6,792 nt of DNA from Syntrophaceae bacterium (GTDB lineage: Bacteria; Desulfobacterota; Syntrophia; Syntrophales; UBA2185): NCBI GenBank assembly GCA_003508565.1, contig DNUI01000065.1, positions 1 to 6,792 on the forward strand, written 5' to 3'. Under the pieces are notes generated by a model that was not told the DNA's origin, searched no databases, and worked only from the letters and a program-made list of their open reading frames with translations. Positions 1-6,494 of the stretch are shown in pieces. How positions within the stretch are numbered: position 1 is the stretch's first letter; each line of letters opens with the position of its first letter. The position numbers were made by a program, and so were the translations under genes.

Positions 1-1131
1 TCAGAAATTCTACCTTTCATCGTCATGGATGTCCTGGAAAAAGCCCAGGAAATGCAGAGGAGAGGAGAAGACATCATTCACCTTGAAGTTGGTGAACCTG
101 ATTTCGATACCCCTGAATGCATCAGGGAAGCCTGCTACAGGGCAATAAGAAATGGAGAAACCCATTATACCCACAGCCTTGGGCTTCTTGAACTGCGGGA
201 GGCGATCTGCGAGCATTATTTTGAAAAATATCATGTGACTGTTTCACCGGATCAAGTAGTGGTGACTTCCGGTACCTCCCCTGCCATGTTGATCCTCTTC
301 GCGACGATACTCAACAGAGGGGACGAGATCATTATCTCAGATCCCCACTATGCATGCTATCCCAACTTTATTAAATTCTTCGAGGGTAATCCTGTTGCAG
401 TAAATGTCTACGAAGAAGAAGGATTCCAATTTACTACGGAGGCGATACGAGAAAAGATATCGAAGCATACTCAAGGTATTTTAATAAACTCGCCCTCCAA
501 TCCTACGGGGAATCTCCTCAGTGCCGAAAGAATGGCAGAAATCGCATCCCTGGGCATTCCCATAATTTCTGATGAAATCTATCACGGCCTTGTTTACGAA
601 GATAAGGAACACAGCATCCTGGAGTTCACAGACAATGCCTTCGTGTTCAATGGTTTTTCTAAAGCCTATGCGATGACGGGATGGCGGCTTGGATATTTGA
701 TTGCGCCGAAATCTTATATCAGGCCTATACAGAAGCTCCTTCAGAACCTATTTATATCAGCCAATTCTTTTGTTCAGTGGGGAGGGGTAACGGCCTTGCG
801 TGAAGCCGGCAGTGAAGTGATTCGCATGAAAAACATTTACAATGAAAGGAGAAAATACTTAATCAGGAGACTCAGGGAAATAGGGCTTGGCGTGAAAGTT
901 GAGCCTACGGGCGCTTTTTATGTTCTCGGAAATATGAAATCGTTTTCCCGTGACTCATATAAAACGGCTTTTGAAATTCTTGAAAAGGCCAAGGTCGGTG
1001 TCACACCGGGTATTGACTTCGGTCAAAACTGCGAAGGTTATTTACGCTTCTCGTATGCAAATTCCATTGAAAACATAGCAGAAGGCATAAACCGTCTGGA
1101 AAAATACCTAAAGGAGACATATGGCGTTTGA
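1..1131 (+). CDS. PLP-dependent aminotransferase, class I/II (5' end outside window)
   Basis: Transfers an amino group between an amino acid and a 2-oxo acid using pyridoxal phosphate; cytoplasmic. The frame is open from base 1, and the residues before the ATG at 25 (SEILPFIV) read like the conserved N-terminus of this family, so the true start is probably a few codons left of the window and the Met at 25 is internal. Numbering from that Met: the substrate-loop motif VGEPDFDTP (22-30), NSPSNPTG with the PLP-contacting Asn159, SDEIY with Asp183 that pairs with the pyridine nitrogen, FSKAYAMTGWRLGY with Schiff-base Lys213, and carboxylate-binding Arg341 in YLRFSYA. All key residues are present, so the enzyme should be active. 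The family includes aspartate, alanine, aromatic and diaminopimelate aminotransferases, and the sequence alone does not settle the substrate. It overlaps the next gene by four bases. Family is sure, substrate is not. Confidence 0.93.
   Translation, partial: SEILPFIVMDVLEKAQEMQRRGEDIIHLEVGEPDFDTPECIREACYRAIRNGETHYTHSLGLLELREAICEHYFEKYHVTVSPDQVVVTSGTSPAMLILFATILNRGDEIIISDPHYACYPNFIKFFEGNPVAVNVYEEEGFQFTTEAIREKISKHTQGILINSPSNPTGNLLSAERMAEIASLGIPIISDEIYHGLVYEDKEHSILEFTDNAFVFNGFSKAYAMTGWRLGYLIAPKSYIRPIQKLLQNLFISANSFVQWGGVTALREAGSEVIRMKNIYNERRKYLIRRLREIGLGVKVEPTGAFYVLGNMKSFSRDSYKTAFEILEKAKVGVTPGIDFGQNCEGYLRFSYANSIENIAEGINRLEKYLKETYGV
1111..1116 (+). promoter_or_regulatory. Shine-Dalgarno site for the HAD phosphatase gene
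   Basis: AAGGAG lies inside the end of the aminotransferase gene, 11 bases before the TTG at 1128. A nearer ATG at 1121 is only 4 bases away and opens a 14-codon out-of-frame reading frame that ends at 1165, so the site supports the TTG start despite the rather long spacing. Confidence 0.6.
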
Positions 1132-1790
1132 AAACCGAGAAACAAATTCGTGCCGTTGTTTTTGACTTCGACGGTACTCTGGCAACATTAAACATCAATT
1201 TCCCGGAAATGAGAAAAGCTGTGCTTGATCTGATTGAGTCCTATGAGATTCCGGTTGATGCACTTAGTGATCTCTTCGTGCTGGAAATGGTTGACGCAGC
1301 GGAGACATTAATCTCCCTGAAATGCCCTGGTGAAGGAAATGATTTTGTTCAGAAGGCAAACTCCCTGATTACAACTATTGAAATCGAAGCGGCAAAGAAA
1401 GGAAAACTCATATATGGAACGCGCGCTATGCTCAGTAACTTAAAATCGCGTAACATCAAAACAGGCGTTGTTACAAGGAACTGTCAATCCGCAGTTACAT
1501 GCGTGTTTCCCGATATCAATATGTATTGCGATGCCGTTGTGACAAGAGAAGCAACCCGTAAAGTGAAACCCCATCCTGAACACCTTTTGACAGTCCTCAA
1601 ATTACTCGATGTGACACCGGAATATGCATCTATGGTCGGGGATCATCCCATGGATATCAAAATAGGTAACGATGTGGGATCTTTTACAATAGGTGTCCTG
1701 TCAGGATATTCCACATCCAATGAATTATTACAAGCAGGGGCAGATATAATCATTCATACGGCAGCAAATATCATCAATGTTCTGCCCTAA
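1128..1790 (+). CDS. HAD-superfamily phosphatase (phosphoglycolate phosphatase-like)
   Basis: A Mg-dependent phosphohydrolase of the haloacid dehalogenase superfamily, cytoplasmic, 220 residues, close to the usual size for phosphoglycolate phosphatase-like members. All four HAD motifs are visible: motif I FDFDGTL with nucleophile Asp13 and acid/base Asp15; motif II VVTRN with Thr116; motif III around Lys147 in KVKPHPEH; motif IV GDHPMDIKIGND with the metal-binding acids Asp172 and Asp176. Residues about 19-95 form the helical cap inserted after motif I (C1 type), which determines the substrate. The start is a TTG whose last two bases belong to the TGA stop of the aminotransferase (TTGA overlap), and no in-frame ATG lies near it, so translation is probably coupled. 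The substrate cannot be told; phosphoglycolate, a sugar phosphate or an amino-acid-derived phosphate such as phosphoserine are possible. Fold and chemistry are secure. Confidence 0.9.
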   Translation: MKTEKQIRAVVFDFDGTLATLNINFPEMRKAVLDLIESYEIPVDALSDLFVLEMVDAAETLISLKCPGEGNDFVQKANSLITTIEIEAAKKGKLIYGTRAMLSNLKSRNIKTGVVTRNCQSAVTCVFPDINMYCDAVVTREATRKVKPHPEHLLTVLKLLDVTPEYASMVGDHPMDIKIGNDVGSFTIGVLSGYSTSNELLQAGADIIIHTAANIINVLP

Positions 1791-1839
1791 GCTCCTGGTA
1801 TCTTTTTTCAAATTCACTCTTCAAATACACTTTGTTGCG

Positions 1840-1900
1840 GATTCCATATTGCGTAACTTGTTTATCGAATTTTCAAATCGAAAGAAAAATGTATGGAATC
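1840..1900. repeat. 9-bp inverted repeat enclosing a smaller imperfect hairpin
   Basis: GATTCCATA at 1840-1848 is matched exactly by its reverse complement TATGGAATC at 1892-1900. Within the 43-base gap, TCGA (1865-1868), one bulged A, TTT (1870-1872), a two-base loop, AAA (1875-1877) and TCGA (1878-1881) form a second, nested stem. No T-run follows on the + strand, so it does not look like an ordinary terminator. It could be a regulator-binding site, part of a structured leader, or chance. Confidence 0.45.
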
Positions 1901-1923
1901 ACACTCATTCACGCATTCTTCTC

Positions 1924-1957
1924 TTGACAGAAACATGGCTTATCGATTAGTTATAAT
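1924..1957 (+). promoter_or_regulatory. Possible sigma-70-type promoter for the CoA-transferase operon
   Basis: A perfect -35 box TTGACA (1924-1929) and a perfect -10 box TATAAT (1952-1957) lie upstream of the gene at 2064, in the only large gap before the operon. The spacer is 22 bases, well above the usual 16-18, so the two boxes may not work as a pair. The -10 box alone, with an activator, is another reading. If TATAAT is used, transcription would start near 1964 and leave a leader of about 100 bases. Confidence 0.35.
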
Positions 1958-2063
1958 GATGTACATGACATTTCATAATTCAGGTATAGTGTTTACGAAA
2001 CCTTATAGAATACTCCATGGTTAGACGGAAAACTTCACTATTATATAAGTAGATTGGACCTTT

Positions 2064-3989
2064 ATGAATCGCGCAAAAACCGCCAAAACACTTGAAGAAT
2101 GGAAGAAGGTTTATCCGGAAAAGTTTGCCAGTGAGGACGAGATATTCAGCAACATCCGTCGCGGTCAACATATATTTGTCACATCAGGTTGCGGAGAGCC
2201 TCAGTATCTCATAAGCGCCATGACAAACTATGTGGAATCCCACCCCAAGGCATTTTTTGATGCTGAAATTATACAAATATATTCTCTGGGTTTAGCTCCC
2301 TACACTGATGAAAAATTTAAGAGCAATTTTCGTCACAATTCCTTTTTTATCGGTAATAACACAAGAGATAATGTCAATAGGGGTGCGGCGGACTATACCC
2401 CTATCTCTCTTTCAGACATTCCGGCGTTGATCAACAGCGGCATTGTGCCTATAGATATTGCTCTCGTACAGACCAGTGTGCCCGACGAACATGGTTTTTT
2501 AAGTCTTGGCGTTAGTGTGGACATGGTCAAGACGGCAACGGAAAAAGCCTCTCTGGTGATTGCCCAGGTCAACTCGTTCATGCCCCGTGTGCACGGAGAT
2601 GGTTTTATTCATATTGATGATGTGAATTTCATTATAGCTCATGACGCGCCTCTCCTCGAAATACAGAGGGCATTTTCCGAAGAGAAGACCCTTTCATTAC
2701 AGCGGATAGGAATATATGTTTCACAACTTATTCAGGATGGTGACACGCTGCAGGTCGGATATGGAAGTATTCCAAATGCCATCATGGCGCATCTTTACAA
2801 TAAAAAGAATTTAGGCATCCATACGGAGCTTCTGACCGAAGGTATTGTGAACTTGATGAAAGCCGGTGTGATAGATAACTCAAAAAAGACATTGAACCGG
2901 GGAAAAACGGTGGCCACTTTCTGCATGGCGAAAAAGGAAACCTACGAATATATTCACGACAATCCCTCCATTGTATTCAGAACTGTCGATTACACAAACA
3001 ATCCCATGCTTATCGCCCGGAATGACAATATCGTTGCAATTAATACGGCCCTTGAAATCGACCTTACCGGTCAAGCCACGTCAGAATCTATAGGCAGCAT
3101 GTTTTACAGCGGTATCGGCGGTTTTCACGATTTCATGAGGGGAGCGCTCCTTGCGAGGAACGGCAAAACGATTTTGGCAATGAAATCAACGGCGGTTAAT
3201 GAGTCCATATCAAGAATTGTTCCGGCCCTGAGCGCACAAGCCGGTGTTACCCTATGTCGGGCTGACGTCCGTTATGTCGTTACCGAACATGGAATCGCGT
3301 ATCTGCACGGAAAAAATATACGCGAACGTGCCATGGCATTGATCTCTATTGCCCACCCCAAATTTCGACCCATGCTTATTGAAGAAGCAAAGAAGAGAGG
3401 GCTGATTTACCAAGATCAGGCATATATACCTGGGGAGAGGGGCAAATATCCGGAAACCCTGGAAACATACAGAACTACAAAATTAGGGTTTCATCTCTTT
3501 TTGAGACCTGTAAAAATTACCGATGAACCTCTCCTCAAAGATTTTTTCTATTCCCTGTCTGACAAAAGCCTTCACCGCAGATTTATGTCATGGCGAAAAG
3601 ATATACCCCACGAACGTTTACAAGACTTTGTTATTATTGACTATACAAAGGAAATTTCCATACTGGCGATCACAGGATCTCAAGAAAATGAAACCATTCT
3701 GGGATTGGGACAGTATGGGGTTGACGAAGCAACACATACCGCGGAAGTCGCCGTTGCGGTAAGGGATGATTATCAGGGCAGAGGCATCGGAAGTGAATTA
3801 TTATCCTACCTGACCTATCTTGCAAAGAGAGAAGGTTTGCTCGGATTTACGGCGGAAGTTCTTGTAGAAAATAGACCTATGCTGCAGGTTTTTGAGCAGG
3901 GTGGTTTTGACATTACGAGGCATGCTGAGTCTGGTGTATATCATCTGAAAATGGCCTTCAAGACCCCTGAGACTAGACGAGAATTATAA
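2064..3989 (+). CDS. Acetyl-CoA hydrolase/CoA-transferase fused to a C-terminal GNAT acetyltransferase
   Basis: A 641-residue two-domain cytoplasmic protein. Residues about 10-460 are a family I CoA-transferase of the acetyl-CoA hydrolase/4-hydroxybutyrate CoA-transferase group, which moves CoA between acyl-CoA and a free acid (commonly acetate) through a glutamyl-CoA thioester. Visible marks are GCGEPQ (42-47), VGYGSIPNA (231-239), likely catalytic Glu255 in GIHTE, GIGGFHDFMRGA (350-361) and the VTEHGIAYL segment (406-414). Residues about 478-632 are a GNAT domain; its acetyl-CoA pyrophosphate loop is QGRGIG (571-576). The GNAT part resembles the one in Pat-type protein lysine acetyltransferases, so it may acylate a protein, but that is inference. 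The start at 2064 is the first ATG after an in-frame TAA at 2046-2048; the ribosome site before it is weak. It is the first gene of the probable operon with the two genes downstream. The architecture is known in databases; the acid substrate and GNAT target are unknown. Confidence 0.92.
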   Translation: MNRAKTAKTLEEWKKVYPEKFASEDEIFSNIRRGQHIFVTSGCGEPQYLISAMTNYVESHPKAFFDAEIIQIYSLGLAPYTDEKFKSNFRHNSFFIGNNTRDNVNRGAADYTPISLSDIPALINSGIVPIDIALVQTSVPDEHGFLSLGVSVDMVKTATEKASLVIAQVNSFMPRVHGDGFIHIDDVNFIIAHDAPLLEIQRAFSEEKTLSLQRIGIYVSQLIQDGDTLQVGYGSIPNAIMAHLYNKKNLGIHTELLTEGIVNLMKAGVIDNSKKTLNRGKTVATFCMAKKETYEYIHDNPSIVFRTVDYTNNPMLIARNDNIVAINTALEIDLTGQATSESIGSMFYSGIGGFHDFMRGALLARNGKTILAMKSTAVNESISRIVPALSAQAGVTLCRADVRYVVTEHGIAYLHGKNIRERAMALISIAHPKFRPMLIEEAKKRGLIYQDQAYIPGERGKYPETLETYRTTKLGFHLFLRPVKITDEPLLKDFFYSLSDKSLHRRFMSWRKDIPHERLQDFVIIDYTKEISILAITGSQENETILGLGQYGVDEATHTAEVAVAVRDDYQGRGIGSELLSYLTYLAKREGLLGFTAEVLVENRPMLQVFEQGGFDITRHAESGVYHLKMAFKTPETRREL

Positions 3990-4026
3990 ACAAGAAGTTT
4001 CGTTAATTTTTCAGCAAAAGATTATT

Positions 4027-4032
4027 GAGAGG
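4027..4032 (+). promoter_or_regulatory. Shine-Dalgarno site for the DRTGG P-loop gene
   Basis: GAGAGG sits 8 bases before the ATG at 4041, in the 51-base gap after the CoA-transferase gene. It fixes the start of the next gene; no promoter or terminator was seen in that gap, in keeping with co-transcription. Confidence 0.6.
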
Positions 4033-4040
4033 TACGACAC

Positions 4041-5081
4041 ATGCACAGGCTTGTTATAACATCCATGCACCCAAATGCGGGCAAAACAACTCTAATCATC
4101 GGTCTGGCAAAAGCGCTACAAAAAAAAATCGGTTATATTAAACCATTTGGAGACAGGCTGCTCTATCGCAAAAAAAGATTGTGGGATTATGATACGGCAT
4201 TGATGAATAGTATATTTGGTCTTGAGCAAGACCCCGCGGAAATGAGCATTGGATTTGACCATGCCCGGCTCCTTTATATATTTGACGAAGAAACTATAAA
4301 GAAAAAGGTGCTTGACTTACAGGAGGTCGCGAGCACGGATAAGGAACTCTTATTTGTTGAAAGCGGGAAGGAAATCTCATACGGCGTTTCTATTTACCTT
4401 GATGCCATATCCTTGACAAAGTCATTGGGCGCTGAGCTAGTGATTGTGATCAGCGGAAAAGAAGAAACAATCGTCGACGACATCATCTTTTTGAAAAACC
4501 ACATAAATTTAGGTAAGGTGAACCTTAAGGGAATCATTATTAATAAAGTACCAAACCTGGAAGATTTTATCAATATCCACCTTCCCAAGATACACATGTT
4601 AAATATAAATGTTCTTGGGGTAATCCCACATTATGAGGAATTACCGCAATTTACGGTGAACTTTCTCGCCGATCGCCTGTTTGCGAGGGTCATTACAGGA
4701 GAATCATTCCTGAATCGCCCGGTAAGAAATATTATCGTAGGCTCCATGTCTGCCAATGCCGCAAAGAACAGCGCATACTTTCTCGAAAAAAATAAAGTCG
4801 TTATTACCAGCGGCGATCGGAATGATATGATTGCCACCGCGCTGGAAAGCGATACCTCAGCAATAGTACTTACGTGCAATATCGAGCCGGCCCCAGAACT
4901 GATCTCAAAGGCATCAGAACGTCAAATACCTCTCCTTCTTGTATCACCGGATACATACCAGATTGCGAAACAAATAGAACTCATAGAACCCTTACTTCAG
5001 ACAGATGACAACGACAAAATACTGCTCATTGAAGAAATGATTAAGAAATATGTAAAATTGGTAGAGTTCTCAGGGTCATAG
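4041..5081 (+). CDS. P-loop ATPase-like protein with DRTGG domain (phosphotransacetylase N-terminal type, COG0857-like)
   Basis: A 346-residue cytoplasmic protein that looks like the N-terminal, non-catalytic part of long phosphotransacetylases standing alone. Residues 1-about 215 are a dethiobiotin-synthetase-like P-loop NTPase: SMHPNAGKTT (8-17) with Gly14-Lys15-Thr16 as the Walker A core (the first Gly is replaced, as in Pta relatives), GYIKPFG (31-37), WDYDTALM (48-55), VESG (106-109) and the INKV segment (167-170). Residues about 225-335 are a DRTGG-type domain: SGDRNDMIATALES (257-270), the strand AIVLT and the following EPAPELISKA, then IPLLLVSPDTYQIAKQIE. The catalytic phosphotransacetylase domain is absent, and the gene ends normally, so it is not a broken pta. 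In long Pta proteins this region is regulatory, so a role in sensing nucleotide or acetyl-CoA status next to the CoA-transferase is plausible but inferred. Domain call is firm, function is not. Confidence 0.85.
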   Translation: MHRLVITSMHPNAGKTTLIIGLAKALQKKIGYIKPFGDRLLYRKKRLWDYDTALMNSIFGLEQDPAEMSIGFDHARLLYIFDEETIKKKVLDLQEVASTDKELLFVESGKEISYGVSIYLDAISLTKSLGAELVIVISGKEETIVDDIIFLKNHINLGKVNLKGIIINKVPNLEDFINIHLPKIHMLNINVLGVIPHYEELPQFTVNFLADRLFARVITGESFLNRPVRNIIVGSMSANAAKNSAYFLEKNKVVITSGDRNDMIATALESDTSAIVLTCNIEPAPELISKASERQIPLLLVSPDTYQIAKQIELIEPLLQTDDNDKILLIEEMIKKYVKLVEFSGS

Positions 5082-5092
5082 AGCGTTCGATC

Positions 5093-6460
5093 ATGATCAA
5101 TCCTGAGATTTTTAGAGAGTATGATATCCGGGGTATCGTTGATAAAGATTTGAACTTTGAACATGTATACGATATCGGAAGAGCAATCGGAACCTATGCA
5201 ATTCCCTACGGGATCCGTACCATGACACTTGGGATGGACTGCCGTCTCAGTTCTCCTCAATATCATAACGCTTTACAAAAAGGGATAAACTCCACCGGTA
5301 TAGACATCATTGATGTGGGTCTATGCGCCACTCCGATGCTCTACTTCTCTATACATCAATTCAACGCGGGTGGCGGTGTGATGGTTACCGGCAGCCACAA
5401 TCCGCCCGAATTCAACGGCTTAAAAATTTGCATAGGTCCCGATACTATCCATGGCCGTGAGATCCAGGAATTGAGAAAAATCACGATGGGTGGCAAGTAT
5501 ATAACAGGAGACGGAGTTTCCCGATTCGAGGACATTTCAAAACCGTATACAGATTATTTATTTAACAACGTAAATGTTAGGGAGGGACTGAATATAGTCG
5601 TAGACGGTGGAAATGGTGTGGGAGGCTTATTTGCACTCCCTCTTTTTAAACGGTTTGGCTGTCATGTTACTGATATTTATTGCGACCCGGACGGCCGTTT
5701 CCCTAACCATTTTCCCGATCCAACGATTCCTGAAAATCTAACTGAACTGATTGCCCTGGTAAAAGAGAAAAAAGCCGCCGCCGGTATTGCATATGACGGC
5801 GATGCTGATCGGATTGGAGTAATCACTGACCGCGGTGATATACTTTGGGGTGACGAACTGCTCTTGTTATTTTCCAGATTTATCCTTAAGAAGTCCCCTG
5901 GTGCAACAATCATTGGTGAAGTAAAGTGTTCACAAAAACTCTACGACGATATTGAAAAGCATGGTGGCAGACCTATCATGTGGAAAGCCGGCCACTCATT
6001 GATCAAGAGCAAAATGAAAGTTGAAAAAGCCCCCTTGGCCGGTGAAATGAGCGGTCATCTTTTCTTTGCCGACAGGTATTTCGGTTTTGACGACGCCATA
6101 TACGCCTCCATTCGATTGCTTGAAATTATTTCCTCATCAGGTAGAAAAATTAGTGAAATGCTTTCCGATGTTCCCCGTACTTTTGCTACTCCTGAAATAA
6201 GGGTGGACTGTCCTGACCATATAAAGTTTCAGGTGGTTGATGGGGTAAAATCGCATTTCAGGAAAAATTATAAAATAATAGATATTGACGGTGTTCGAAT
6301 TCCCTTCGGCGATGGTTGGGGTCTCGTTCGTGCATCCAATACTGAGCCAGTTGTAGTTTTACGTTTTGAGGCCTTATCCGAGAAACGTCTGCAAGTCATA
6401 CGAGAGACAATTGAAAACGTTCTCCATACTGTTATCACAAAACATTCATATTCCGAATAA
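5093..6460 (+). CDS. Phosphomannomutase/phosphoglucomutase
   Basis: Interconverts hexose 6-phosphate and hexose 1-phosphate (mannose and/or glucose) through a phosphoserine and a bound 1,6-bisphosphate; cytoplasmic. The 455 residues match the usual size of the ManB/AlgC type of the alpha-D-phosphohexomutase family. All four domain signatures are present: the N-terminal FREYDIRG (7-14); active-site TGSHNPPEFNG with phosphorylated Ser101; metal loop DGDADR (235-240); sugar-binding GEMSGH (317-322); and phosphate-binding RASNTEP (413-419). GEMSGH is the form usual in dual-specificity PMM/PGM enzymes, so both glucose and mannose phosphates are likely substrates. The start codon lies 11 bases after the preceding stop, with only a weak ribosome site (GAGCG, 5081-5085), so translational coupling to the upstream gene is likely. 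The product would feed sugar-nucleotide synthesis for lipopolysaccharide or exopolysaccharide. Confidence 0.95.
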   Translation: MINPEIFREYDIRGIVDKDLNFEHVYDIGRAIGTYAIPYGIRTMTLGMDCRLSSPQYHNALQKGINSTGIDIIDVGLCATPMLYFSIHQFNAGGGVMVTGSHNPPEFNGLKICIGPDTIHGREIQELRKITMGGKYITGDGVSRFEDISKPYTDYLFNNVNVREGLNIVVDGGNGVGGLFALPLFKRFGCHVTDIYCDPDGRFPNHFPDPTIPENLTELIALVKEKKAAAGIAYDGDADRIGVITDRGDILWGDELLLLFSRFILKKSPGATIIGEVKCSQKLYDDIEKHGGRPIMWKAGHSLIKSKMKVEKAPLAGEMSGHLFFADRYFGFDDAIYASIRLLEIISSSGRKISEMLSDVPRTFATPEIRVDCPDHIKFQVVDGVKSHFRKNYKIIDIDGVRIPFGDGWGLVRASNTEPVVVLRFEALSEKRLQVIRETIENVLHTVITKHSYSE

Positions 6461-6480
6461 ACAACAGTCGATTCGACAAG
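6461..6480. terminator. Weak candidate bidirectional terminator
   Basis: GTCG (6467-6470), a three-base loop and CGAC (6474-6477) form a very short hairpin between two convergent genes. On the - strand it is followed by a T-rich stretch (TGTTGTTTATT); on the + strand only a short T-run lies a few bases on. The position is right for a terminator but the stem is only 4 bp. Confidence 0.22.
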
Positions 6481-6494
6481 TATTTTCGTAAGCT

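Larger units (their letters stand above)
1791..2063. other. Intergenic region between the two gene blocks
   Basis: These 273 bases hold no convincing gene. From left to right: a T-rich stretch at 1801-1807 without a strong hairpin directly before it, the inverted repeat at 1840-1900, a possible promoter at 1924-1957, and an AT-rich 8-bp palindrome TTATATAA at 2041-2048 just upstream of the next start codon. A short frame on the other strand that crosses into the next gene has no family resemblance and is treated as chance. Confidence 0.7.

Noticed and set aside
1758..1807. Possible terminator at the end of the phosphatase gene (GGCAG/CTGCC arms and a T-run)
   Set aside because: The 5-bp arms have a long, poorly paired interior and the T-run begins about 15 bases after the stem, so it does not fit an intrinsic terminator.
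1839..1852. Possible sigma-54 promoter (GG, ten bases, GC)
   Set aside because: The -12 part (TTGC) fits, but the -24 part matches only in the GG pair, and the pattern overlaps the inverted repeat arm; too weak to list as a promoter.
2017..2052. Possible 11-residue leader peptide before the CoA-transferase gene
   Set aside because: It has an ATG and a stop 11 bases before the next start, but no ribosome site and no run of regulatory codons, so nothing supports translation or attenuation.
1980..2171. 63-residue frame on the - strand across the gap and the start of the CoA-transferase gene
   Set aside because: It overlaps the conserved N-terminus of a sure gene, shows no family resemblance and has no clear ribosome site.
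3523..3762. 79-residue + strand frame within the GNAT region
   Set aside because: It is out of frame with a clear, conserved GNAT domain and has no recognisable features of its own.
4041..5081. Reading the P-loop protein as dethiobiotin synthetase or as a decayed pta
   Set aside because: The C-terminal DRTGG-type domain is absent from dethiobiotin synthetase, and an intact frame with a normal stop and a tightly packed next gene argues against decay.
4394..5266. Three - strand frames under the DRTGG and mutase genes
   Set aside because: They are antisense to well-conserved coding sequence and show no domain, ribosome site or coherent composition.
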